From the NCBI GenBank assembly GCA_934358955.1, contig CAKRLC010000002.1:12945-76944 (forward strand): a DNA stretch of 64,000 bases, in the 5' to 3' direction. The notes below the pieces were generated by a model. It was not told the DNA's origin, made no database searches, and worked only from the letters and a program-made list of their open reading frames with translations. This DNA is from an uncultured Roseburia sp. GTDB taxonomy: Bacteria > Bacillota > Clostridia > Lachnospirales > Lachnospiraceae. Below are positions 18,356 to 26,082 of the stretch, one piece after another. Each line of letters opens with the position of its first letter. The first letter of the stretch is position 1. A program made the translations under genes and the position numbers.

Positions 18356-18835
18356 ATGAGAATAACAGTTTTATGTGTAGGAAAAATCAAAGAAAAGTTT
18401 TACAGGGATGCAATTGCCGAATATGAGAAACGTCTGAGCCGCTACTGCAAGCTTGAGATCGTGGAAGTGCAGGATGAGAAGACGCCGGATCATGCAAGCG
18501 AGAATGAAGAGCTTCTGATTAAGGAGAAAGAAGCAGAACGCATGGAACGGTATTTAAAAGACGGGGCATATGTGATCGCATTGGCAATCGATGGAAAAAC
18601 ATTAGATTCTGTGGAACTGTCAGAGCGGATGGAGAAACTTGGTACGGGTGGGACAAGCCATATTATTTTTGTGATCGGCGGGTCACTCGGACTTTCTGAC
18701 CGTATCTTAAAGAGGGCGGATTATCATCTGAGCTTTTCAAAAATGACATTTCCACATCAGCTGATGAGAGTGATCTTGCTGGAACAGATTTACCGCAGTT
18801 ACAGGATCATGAATCATGAGCCGTACCATAAATAG
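18356..18835 (+). CDS. rlmH: 23S rRNA (pseudouridine1915-N3)-methyltransferase RlmH
   Basis: SPOUT-class methyltransferase that methylates pseudouridine 1915 in helix 69 of 23S rRNA on assembled 70S ribosomes. The 159 residues match the family in length and sequence: RITVLCVGKIKEKFYRDAI at the start, the knot loop HIIFVIGGSLGLSDRIL (about 101-117), and the near-invariant tail MTFPHQLMRVILLEQIYRSY. The conserved N-terminus fixes ATG 18356 as start. No Shine-Dalgarno precedes it, and a -10 box ends 8 nt upstream, so translation is probably leaderless. It stands 13 nt ahead of the molybdenum-hydroxylase genes. Confidence 0.96.
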   Translation: MRITVLCVGKIKEKFYRDAIAEYEKRLSRYCKLEIVEVQDEKTPDHASENEELLIKEKEAERMERYLKDGAYVIALAIDGKTLDSVELSERMEKLGTGGTSHIIFVIGGSLGLSDRILKRADYHLSFSKMTFPHQLMRVILLEQIYRSYRIMNHEPYHK

Positions 18836-18848
18836 TGAGGAAAAGAAT

Positions 18849-19628
18849 ATGTTAAGGATAAGGGAATACAAAAAAGTAGAGAGCCTTAAAGAGGCGTATG
18901 AACTGAATCAGAAGAAAACAAATCATATTGTCGGAGGTGGACTCTGGATCAAAATCGGAAATCGTAATCTGATGACTGCAATTGATCTGAGTGGACTTGA
19001 TCTTGACAAAATTGAGGAAACAGCAGAAGAGTTTGTGATCGGCTGCATGACACCACTCCGTGATCTGGAGACACATGAAGGTCTGAACCGTTATACAGGT
19101 GGCGCCATGAAAGAAAGTCTGCGTCACATTGTCGGTGTGCAGTTTCGTAACTGTGCAACAGTAGGAGGAAGTCTGTATGGAAGATTCGGATTTTCAGATG
19201 TACTGACATTATTCTGCGCCTTAGACAGCTATGTAGAGCTGTATAAGGGAGGCATGGTTCCTGTAAGGGATTTTGCAGCGATGCCTTATGACAATGATAT
19301 TTTAGTTGCAGTACATATCAGAAAGGTGCCGGTCAAAGTTTCTTACCTGTCTGTCAGAAACAGTGCAACGGATTTTCCGGTTCTTGCGGAAGCAGTTTCT
19401 GAATATAATGGAGAACTTCATGTAAGCATTGGTGCAAGACCGGTGCGGGCAGCCGTTATGGATTTCCCGATTTCAGCAAAAGAAGACATGGATACTCTGG
19501 TAGAACAGGTAAAAGACGGTTTTGTTTTTGGAAGCAACCGCAGGGCAGGGGCTGAATACCGCAGACACGTAGCGGGAGTGCTGACAAAAAGAGCCTGTGA
19601 AGCGAATGACAGAAAGATAGAAGAATAG
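18849..19628 (+). CDS. Molybdenum hydroxylase FAD-binding subunit (xanthine dehydrogenase family)
   Basis: About 259 residues of the CO-dehydrogenase/xanthine-dehydrogenase flavoprotein family. The N-terminal FAD_binding_5 region has HIVGGGLWIKIGNRN (about 27-41) and the second FAD segment VQFRNCATVGGSLYGRFGFS (about 97-116). The C-terminal part fits the flavoprotein CO_deh_flav_C domain. This subunit passes electrons from the FeS subunit to NAD or another acceptor. ATG 18849 follows TGAGG by 8 nt; a GTG/ATG extension at 18816 would overlap rlmH and adds unrelated residues. Gene order FAD, FeS, Mo, then MocA-like resembles enteric ygfM-xdhD-ygfJ. The substrate (purine, nicotinate or other) cannot be deduced. 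Confidence 0.88.
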   Translation: MLRIREYKKVESLKEAYELNQKKTNHIVGGGLWIKIGNRNLMTAIDLSGLDLDKIEETAEEFVIGCMTPLRDLETHEGLNRYTGGAMKESLRHIVGVQFRNCATVGGSLYGRFGFSDVLTLFCALDSYVELYKGGMVPVRDFAAMPYDNDILVAVHIRKVPVKVSYLSVRNSATDFPVLAEAVSEYNGELHVSIGARPVRAAVMDFPISAKEDMDTLVEQVKDGFVFGSNRRAGAEYRRHVAGVLTKRACEANDRKIEE

Positions 19629-19643
19629 ACGGAGGATAACATT

Positions 19644-20105
19644 ATGAGAATACATCTGTGGCTGAATGGAAAAGAGATAGAAGATGACATACAGCCGGAT
19701 ATGCCTTTATTAGAATTTGTAAGGTCCAAGGGCTGTTACAGTGTAAAGAGAGGCTGCGAGACATCAAACTGTGGATTGTGTACGGTATGGATGAACCGGA
19801 AACCGGTATTATCCTGTTCCGTTCTGGCAGCAAGGGCAGACGGCACAGAAATTACAACATTAGAAGGACTGCAGGAGCGGGCCAGAGCATTCGGCGAATA
19901 TCTTGCTGATCAGGGGGGCGAGCAGTGTGGATTCTGTAATCCGGGATTTATTATGAATGTCCTTGCAATGGAAGATGAGTTAAAGGATCCGACCGAGGAT
20001 GAGATAAAAGAATATCTCTCCGGGAATCTTTGCCGCTGCAGCGGATACGAAAGCCAGCTGCGCGCGATAAAAGATTATCTGAACCGAGAGAAGGAGGTCT
20101 GTTAG
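19644..20105 (+). CDS. Molybdenum hydroxylase [2Fe-2S] subunit
   Basis: A 153-residue ferredoxin-like electron-transfer subunit. The N-terminal plant-type cluster ligands are in GCETSNCGLC plus a later Cys in VLSC. The C-terminal alpha-helical cluster has QCGFCNPGF and LCRCSGY. All eight ligands expected for the two [2Fe-2S] centres of this family are present. GGAGG lies 9 nt upstream of ATG 19644. The stop codon abuts the next start (20106), so it is made together with the large subunit. Confidence 0.95.
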   Translation: MRIHLWLNGKEIEDDIQPDMPLLEFVRSKGCYSVKRGCETSNCGLCTVWMNRKPVLSCSVLAARADGTEITTLEGLQERARAFGEYLADQGGEQCGFCNPGFIMNVLAMEDELKDPTEDEIKEYLSGNLCRCSGYESQLRAIKDYLNREKEVC

Positions 20106-22379
20106 ATGAAATATATAAATGCACCGGTCCGAAAAAAAGATGCAATGGCACTTGTAACGGGACAGCCGGTTTATATGGATGATGTTGCACCGGCAGGCTG
20201 CCTGATCGTAAAGGTTTTACGAAGCCCATATGCACATGCACTGATCCAGGAGATCCATACTGAAAATGCAAAAAAAATAAAGGGAATCGAATGTGTTCTG
20301 ACCTATGAAGATGTGCCAAAACGCAGATTTACGATGGCAGGACAGACCTATCCGGAGCCAAGTCCATATGACAGATATATCCTGGAACAGAGAGTCCGTT
20401 TTGTTGGGGATGCAGTTGCAATCGTTGCAGGGGAAGATGAAGCAGCGGTTGACCGTGCGATGAAGCTTATCAAGGTAAAATACGAAGTTTTAGAACCGGT
20501 ACTTGATTATCATACTGCAAAAGATAACCCGATTTTAGTCCACCCGGAAGAAGACTGGAAAGCAAATTGCCCGGTTGGCGCAGATAATAAACGCAACCTG
20601 TGTGCAAGCGGCGTGGAAGGTGACGGAGATGTAGAGGCAGTTCTTTCCCAGTGTGATATTGTACTGGAGGGAACGTATCATGTGAAAGCTGCACAGCAGA
20701 GCATGATGGAGACATTCCGGACTGCAACGTATCTAGATACATACGGAAGACTGAATATCCTTTCTTCCACACAGATCCCGTTCCATGTAAGAAGAATTCT
20801 GGCAAATGCACTTGATATCCCAAAATCAAAAGTGCGTGTTATTAAGCCAAGGATCGGTGGAGGATTTGGAGCAAAACAGACAGTTGTAGCCGAGGTTTAT
20901 CCTGCCATTGTTACCATGAAGACAGGAAAACCTGCAAAGATTATTTATACAAGAGAAGAATCACTGATCGCGTCGTCTCCAAGACATGAGATGGAGGTGG
21001 CAGTGAAGCTTGGAGCAGACCGTGACGGAACGATCCGGGCACTGGATCTGTATACACTTTCCAATACAGGCGCGTTTGGAGAACATGGTCCTACAACAGT
21101 CGGACTGAGTGGACACAAGTCAATCCCATTATACCGTACAGAAGCATTCCGCTTCAGCTACGATGTTGTTTATACGAATTATATGTCAGCAGGAGCTTAC
21201 CGTGGATATGGTGCAACACAGGGAATTTTTGCAGTAGAGTCTATGGTAAACCGCCTTGCAGATCAGCTTGGTATGGATCCGATCGAACTGCGCAATAAGA
21301 ACATGGTGAGGGAAGGGGATTTTATGCCGGCTTACTATGGCGAAACAGCCAATAGCTGTAAGCTGGATCAGTGTCTTGCAAAGGCGGCTGAGATGATCGA
21401 CTGGAAGAATAAGCCATTGAGACGTGTGATGCCGGATGGCAAGATCCGTGGACTTGGTACCGCTTTAGCAATGCAGGGCTCATCTATTTCTAATTGCGAT
21501 GTCGGTTCTGTTACGATCAAGCTTTCTGATGAGGGCTTCTACAATGTGATCGTCGGCTGTACGGATATGGGAACCGGCTGCGATACGATCATTGCGCAGT
21601 TTGTTGCAGATACACTGGATACAGACATTGACAATATTGCAGTTTTTGGTGTGGATACAGATACCTCGCCATACGATTCCGGATCCTATGCTTCCAGTAC
21701 AACATACCTGACCGGAATGGCAGCCGTAAAAGCGGCAGAACTGTTAAAAGAAAGAATCTTAATGCTTGGCGCAAAGGCGTTAAAAACAGATGTTTCTGCT
21801 GTGGAATTTGACGGAAAACGTGTTTTTGAAGAAGAAACCGGAAAAGAGATTTCCCTGTTTGATGTTGCAACAGCATCTATGGTTAATAATGAGATCGCAT
21901 TAGAGGTGACCTACAGCCACAGCTCACCGGTATCACCACCTCCGTTTATGGCAGCTTGTGCAGAAGTAGAGATCGATCCGGAGACAGGAAGCATTGAACT
22001 GCTGGATTATACCGCATGCGTAGACTGTGGTACAGTTGTCAATACCAATCTTGCAAGAGTCCAGACAGAAGGTGGATTATTACAGGGAATCGGTATGACT
22101 TTGTACGAAGATGTCTGGTATAACGAACGGGGTGTCAATCTGTCTAACTCTCTGATGCAGTATAAGATACCGACAAGACTTGACTTTGATAAGATCCGTG
22201 TGGAATTTGAGAGCAGCTATGAACCAACCGGACCATTCGGAGCAAAATCGATCGGAGAGATCGTTATTAATACGCCGGCACCAGCCATTACACAGGCAGT
22301 TTATAATGCAACCGGTGTCTGGATCACAGAGTTACCGGTAACACCGGAGAAAATTTTAAAAGGAATGCATGTAATTTGA
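20106..22379 (+). CDS. Molybdenum hydroxylase large subunit (xanthine dehydrogenase family)
   Basis: A 757-residue molybdopterin-binding catalytic subunit that hydroxylates a heteroaromatic or aldehyde carbon using water. Visible are the N-terminal 'hammerhead' region (VTGQPVYMDDVAPAGCL), the cofactor-binding IGGGFGAKQ near 252, GAYRGYGATQG near 369 and the C-terminal segment FGAKSIGE near 715, whose glutamate is in the position of the catalytic base. It closely follows the FeS subunit with GAAGGAGG ahead of ATG. Selenium- or purine-specific use is possible but not shown. No XdhC-type sulfuration chaperone and no Moco synthesis gene is seen in the window. Confidence 0.94.
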   Translation: MKYINAPVRKKDAMALVTGQPVYMDDVAPAGCLIVKVLRSPYAHALIQEIHTENAKKIKGIECVLTYEDVPKRRFTMAGQTYPEPSPYDRYILEQRVRFVGDAVAIVAGEDEAAVDRAMKLIKVKYEVLEPVLDYHTAKDNPILVHPEEDWKANCPVGADNKRNLCASGVEGDGDVEAVLSQCDIVLEGTYHVKAAQQSMMETFRTATYLDTYGRLNILSSTQIPFHVRRILANALDIPKSKVRVIKPRIGGGFGAKQTVVAEVYPAIVTMKTGKPAKIIYTREESLIASSPRHEMEVAVKLGADRDGTIRALDLYTLSNTGAFGEHGPTTVGLSGHKSIPLYRTEAFRFSYDVVYTNYMSAGAYRGYGATQGIFAVESMVNRLADQLGMDPIELRNKNMVREGDFMPAYYGETANSCKLDQCLAKAAEMIDWKNKPLRRVMPDGKIRGLGTALAMQGSSISNCDVGSVTIKLSDEGFYNVIVGCTDMGTGCDTIIAQFVADTLDTDIDNIAVFGVDTDTSPYDSGSYASSTTYLTGMAAVKAAELLKERILMLGAKALKTDVSAVEFDGKRVFEEETGKEISLFDVATASMVNNEIALEVTYSHSSPVSPPPFMAACAEVEIDPETGSIELLDYTACVDCGTVVNTNLARVQTEGGLLQGIGMTLYEDVWYNERGVNLSNSLMQYKIPTRLDFDKIRVEFESSYEPTGPFGAKSIGEIVINTPAPAITQAVYNATGVWITELPVTPEKILKGMHVI

Positions 22380-23014
22380 GAATAAATCTGATCCTTTTGG
22401 CAGCCGGATATGCAAGACGCTTTGGTGCGCAGAAGCTTTTAGCACCGGTTGACGGAATGCCAATGTACCTGGTTACCTTACAAAAATTAGAAGAGATAAA
22501 AAAGCACCAGGATGACTGCAGGATTTATGTTGTGACAGCAGAACCTGAGGTGGCAGATTATTGCAGGGAGCATCATATCTGCTGCATTAGAAATGAAGGC
22601 GAACAGAATACCGGGATTGCATCCTCCATAAAAGCAGCTGTGAAAAAGCTCCTGGAGGAGGATGCAGAAAGAAGGACAGCGGCCTGTGATATGTTCTTTA
22701 CAGCAGACCAGCCATTTCTTTGCATACAGGATGCAGAACGCTTTTTAAATTGCTATCAGCTTCAGGGGAAAAAGCTTGGCACGATGGAATGTAAGGGGCA
22801 ATGGAGAAATCCCAATATTTTTGATGCCTCTTTCCGAAAAGAATTATCAGAGCTTCCGGACGACTGCGGAGGAAAATATATTCTGAAGAAGCATCCAAAG
22901 GAAGTATATTGCTTTCATACGGAAGAGGAAGAACAGTTTTTTGACATTGATACGAAAGATGATTATGATTCGCTGATACATAAGAATGGGAATGTTTCCG
23001 GCAAAAAATCATAA
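22376..23014 (+). CDS. MocA-like molybdopterin nucleotidyltransferase
   Basis: About 212 residues of the NTP-transferase family that includes MocA and YgfJ. The start LILLAAGYARRFGAQKLLAP has the LAAGxxxRxG-xxKLL nucleotide motif, and FTADQPFL holds the metal-binding aspartate. In this setting it most likely attaches CMP (or AMP/GMP) to molybdopterin for the adjacent enzyme. The start is TTG 22376, overlapping the previous stop by four bases (TTGA), which suggests coupled translation. An ATG would give a much shorter protein without the nucleotide motif. Confidence 0.84.
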   Translation: MRINLILLAAGYARRFGAQKLLAPVDGMPMYLVTLQKLEEIKKHQDDCRIYVVTAEPEVADYCREHHICCIRNEGEQNTGIASSIKAAVKKLLEEDAERRTAACDMFFTADQPFLCIQDAERFLNCYQLQGKKLGTMECKGQWRNPNIFDASFRKELSELPDDCGGKYILKKHPKEVYCFHTEEEEQFFDIDTKDDYDSLIHKNGNVSGKKS

Positions 23015-23017
23015 AAT
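22989..23017 (+). promoter_or_regulatory. Possible sporulation sigma-E promoter of yqfCD
   Basis: GGAATGTT (22989-22996), 13 bp, CATAAAAT (23010-23017) resembles the sigma-E consensus (kATATT, 13-15 bp, CATACAnT). It lies in the 3' end of the preceding gene. yqfC-yqfD belong to the sigma-E regulon in Bacillus. The match was made by eye and is tentative. Confidence 0.4.
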
Positions 23018-23022
23018 AAAGT

Positions 23023-23304
23023 ATGAGAAAGAAAACTGAGAATCAGATCCGCGAAAAAATGGTTCAAAAGCTGGAGCTGCCAAAGGATCTTGTTTTCCAG
23101 GCAGCAATCGTTACGATAACAGGAAGAAAAGAAGTATTGATCGAAAATTATAAAGGAATCCTGAACCTTGATGAAACAGCTGTGTTCATTCAGACGACGA
23201 ATGGAAGATTGTCCGTCAAAGGAGCAGGTTTATCGGTTGAGTACTTTACAAACGAGGAAATGAAAATCAGTGGGCGGATTGATTCCGTCCAATATGAATA
23301 TTAA
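23023..23304 (+). CDS. yqfC: Sporulation protein YqfC
   Basis: A 93-residue YabP/YqfC-family protein expressed in the mother cell of Bacillus during sporulation. The segment PKDLVFQAAIVTITGRKEVL and the GILNLDETAVFIQTTNG stretch are characteristic. No ribosome site is visible before ATG 23023, and a sigma-E-like -10 box ends 5 nt upstream, so the mRNA may be leaderless, unless the gene is translated by coupling to the gene ending at 23014. Its stop overlaps the yqfD start (TAATG), the same pairing as in other spore formers. Confidence 0.9.
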   Translation: MRKKTENQIREKMVQKLELPKDLVFQAAIVTITGRKEVLIENYKGILNLDETAVFIQTTNGRLSVKGAGLSVEYFTNEEMKISGRIDSVQYEY

Positions 23305-24548
23305 TGTTCGTTGTATCAATTTTAAAGTTTTTTCGCGGATACGTGCTGGTACATCTGACCGGGTATGCACCGGAACGTTTTTTAAATTTGTGTGGAAATC
23401 ACGATATTTTGATCTGGAATTTAAAGCCTACGGAAGATGGTTATGATTTCTGCATCAGTGTTGCCGGCTACAGACAGTTAAAACCGATTTTACGAAAGAC
23501 AAAAACAAGGGCGTGTATCCAAAAAAGATATGGATTACCGTTTCTTTTCTTCCGGTACCGGAAACATAAGATGTTTTTGATCGGGCTGCTCTTATGCGCA
23601 GGGCTTCTTTTTTACTGCTCTGGTTTTGTATGGAACATTGAGGTAAAAGGGAATTCCTTTTTATCTGAAGAGACGATTTTGCGTTTTTTGCAGGAGGAAC
23701 AGGCGGGATTTGGAAGTAGGATCTCTGCAATTGACTGTGAGCAGCTTGAGGAGAAGCTGCGAAGTACTTATACAGATGTGATCTGGACGTCTGTAAAAAT
23801 CTACGGAACAAAAATGACGGTAGAATTACAGGAAAATCTGTTGCCGGAGGAAAAGCACCAGGGCAGCGAAATCCCATGTGATATCGTGGCGTCAAAGGAT
23901 GGCGTGGTCACATCGATCCTGACAAGGACCGGCACACCCTCTGTGACGGCTGGCATGGAAGTGAAAAAAGGAGATTTGCTTGTCAGCGGGCTTGTAGAAG
24001 TGAAAAATGATGATGGAGAAGTAAAGGAATATTTATATCCTGGCGCAGATGCGGACATTATCGGAGCAGTCCGCTATACTTACCGGGATGAAATAAATAT
24101 CCGTTATCTGGATAAAATAAAAACTGGCAGGGAAAAAAAGACTTATGGATTTCGATTCCTTGACTATTCCTTAAAAAATCCTTTTTTTAAGGTTGGTTTT
24201 CGTACTTATGACTGTCTGGAGGAAGCGCGGCAATTACATTTCTCAGACAATTTTTATCTCCCGGTTTATTTTGTCAGTTATTGCTATGAGGAATATGAAA
24301 CAGAAGAAAAAATAAGGACAAAAGAAGAGATAGAGAGCATCGCAGACTGCAATTTTGTCCAATATCTTCAAAATTTGGAAGAAAAAGGTATTCAAATTAC
24401 AGGAAAAGATGTTATGATAGAAAAGATGAATCAAAAATACGTCGTGAGCGGAACCGTGGATGCACAGGAATCCATCGTATCCTATAAGCCGACAGAGATT
24501 CTGGAAATAACGAGTGAAAAGAGGCAGCAAGGGAATGAGTCTGACTGA
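23304..24548 (+). CDS. yqfD: Sporulation protein YqfD
   Basis: A 414-residue membrane protein of the YqfD family. After a conserved N-terminal cytoplasmic part (about 1-90) there is one clear TM helix (about 93-113, FLIGLLLCAGLLFYCSGF). A large extracytoplasmic region follows, with a POTRA-like start (NIEVKGNSFLSEETIL). Family members are made in the mother cell and are needed for efficient sporulation in some species; the biochemical role is unknown. ATG 23304 shares its A with the yqfC stop. The end overlaps phoH by 14 nt. Confidence 0.92.
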   Translation: MFVVSILKFFRGYVLVHLTGYAPERFLNLCGNHDILIWNLKPTEDGYDFCISVAGYRQLKPILRKTKTRACIQKRYGLPFLFFRYRKHKMFLIGLLLCAGLLFYCSGFVWNIEVKGNSFLSEETILRFLQEEQAGFGSRISAIDCEQLEEKLRSTYTDVIWTSVKIYGTKMTVELQENLLPEEKHQGSEIPCDIVASKDGVVTSILTRTGTPSVTAGMEVKKGDLLVSGLVEVKNDDGEVKEYLYPGADADIIGAVRYTYRDEINIRYLDKIKTGREKKTYGFRFLDYSLKNPFFKVGFRTYDCLEEARQLHFSDNFYLPVYFVSYCYEEYETEEKIRTKEEIESIADCNFVQYLQNLEEKGIQITGKDVMIEKMNQKYVVSGTVDAQESIVSYKPTEILEITSEKRQQGNESD

Positions 24549-25536
24549 AATATCTTTGAATATACCAACCGAGCATGTGGCAAATGTGTTCGGACAGTTT
24601 GATGCATATATAAAGAAAATAGAGCGCACTCTTAATGTGACGGTGGTTGTCCGCGGGGACTCCATGAAGCTGATCGGAAGCGAACGTCAGATTAAGAGTG
24701 CTTCTAATGTGTTTATGCAGTTATTAGAGCTTTCCAAAAGAGGAAATGTGATCACGGAACAGAATGTGAATTATGCGCTGTCTTTAGCAGCAGAAGACAA
24801 AGAGTCTGCGATCGTTGAGATTGATAAGGAATGTATCTGTCACACGATCAACGGAAAACCGGTAAAGCCTAAGACGATCGGGCAGAAGAATTATGTCGAC
24901 GCGATCCGCAATAAGATGATCGTATTTGGTATGGGACCCGCCGGAACCGGAAAAACATATCTGGCGATGGCAATGGCGATCACTGCTTTTAAAAATGAAG
25001 AAGTCAGCCGTATTATCCTTACAAGACCGGCGATCGAAGCGGGAGAAAAATTAGGATTTCTGCCGGGAGATTTGCAGAGTAAGGTCGATCCTTATTTGCG
25101 TCCGTTGTATGATGCACTGTACCAGATCATGGGAGCAGAAAGCTTTCAGAAAAATATGGAAAAAGGACTGATCGAAGTGGCACCGCTTGCCTATATGCGT
25201 GGACGTACTTTGGATAACGCATTTATTATTTTGGATGAGGCACAGAATACGACACCTGCGCAGATGAAGATGTTTCTGACCCGTATCGGCTTCGGCTCCA
25301 AAGCGGTGATCACAGGGGATGCTACCCAGAAGGATCTTGCGCCGGGGACAGCTTCCGGTCTGGATGTGGCTTTAAAAGTCTTAAAGAAAGTGGATGAGAT
25401 TGGTATCTGCGAGCTGACAAGCCAGGACGTTGTAAGGCATCCGGTTGTACAGAAAATCGTAAAAGCTTACGAAGATTATGAAAAGAAAAATAAGCCCAGA
25501 AACACTGACACAAAACGTAGAAAAAATACACGTTAA
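24535..25536 (+). CDS. phoH: PhoH-family ATPase
   Basis: A 333-residue PhoH-like cytoplasmic ATPase, predicted to act with YbeY in RNA processing. An N-terminal KH-like RNA-binding region (about 30-75) precedes the NTPase domain with Walker A GPAGTGKTYLAMAMA (about 132-146), Walker B AFIILDEAQNTTP (about 226-238) and sensor VITGDATQKDL. I chose ATG 24535; the GTG at 24514 lacks a ribosome site and lies further inside yqfD. Order yqfD-phoH-ybeY is conserved across Firmicutes. Confidence 0.94.
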   Translation: MSLTEISLNIPTEHVANVFGQFDAYIKKIERTLNVTVVVRGDSMKLIGSERQIKSASNVFMQLLELSKRGNVITEQNVNYALSLAAEDKESAIVEIDKECICHTINGKPVKPKTIGQKNYVDAIRNKMIVFGMGPAGTGKTYLAMAMAITAFKNEEVSRIILTRPAIEAGEKLGFLPGDLQSKVDPYLRPLYDALYQIMGAESFQKNMEKGLIEVAPLAYMRGRTLDNAFIILDEAQNTTPAQMKMFLTRIGFGSKAVITGDATQKDLAPGTASGLDVALKVLKKVDEIGICELTSQDVVRHPVVQKIVKAYEDYEKKNKPRNTDTKRRKNTR

Positions 25537-25566
25537 GACATGGACGAAAATACGGAGGAAAAGGAT

Positions 25567-26064
25567 ATGACACTGAATCTGGAAGAGGAAGTTGCAGTTC
25601 CATTTGAATTTGACTATGCATCACTGGCAAAGGAAGTAATCTCTTTTACATTAGACCATGAGGATTTTCCTTATGAATCCGAGGTGAATCTTACACTGAC
25701 GGATAATGAGGGAATTCATGAGATCAATAAAATGTACCGCCAGATCGACCGGCCGACAGACGTACTCTCATTTCCAATGCTTTCTTATGATGAGGCAGGG
25801 GATTTTTCAAAATTAGAAGATGATTATGATGATAATTTTAATCCGGACACAGGTGAAATTATGCTTGGCGATATTGTAATATCCGTAGATAAGGTATTAG
25901 AGCAGGCAGAAAGCTATGGACATACACCACGCCGGGAATACGCCTTTTTGATCGTCCACAGTATGCTGCATCTGTTCGGCTATGACCATATGACACCGGA
26001 AGAGGCTGCTGTAATGGAAGAAAAACAGAGAAAAATTCTTGATGAGATGGGAATCACAAGATAA
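25567..26064 (+). CDS. ybeY: Endoribonuclease YbeY (rRNA maturation)
   Basis: A 165-residue zinc-dependent single-strand endoribonuclease needed for 16S rRNA 3'-end maturation and ribosome quality control. The metal site HSMLHLFGYDH (H-x3-H-x5-H) is intact near residue 140. The central DRPTDVLSFPM segment is also family-typical. ATG 25567 is preceded by GGAGG 8 nt away and starts at the conserved N-terminus; an in-frame ATG at 25540 would add nine residues and has no ribosome site. Confidence 0.95.
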   Translation: MTLNLEEEVAVPFEFDYASLAKEVISFTLDHEDFPYESEVNLTLTDNEGIHEINKMYRQIDRPTDVLSFPMLSYDEAGDFSKLEDDYDDNFNPDTGEIMLGDIVISVDKVLEQAESYGHTPRREYAFLIVHSMLHLFGYDHMTPEEAAVMEEKQRKILDEMGITR

Positions 26065-26082
26065 GAGATTTTGGGGAATAAT

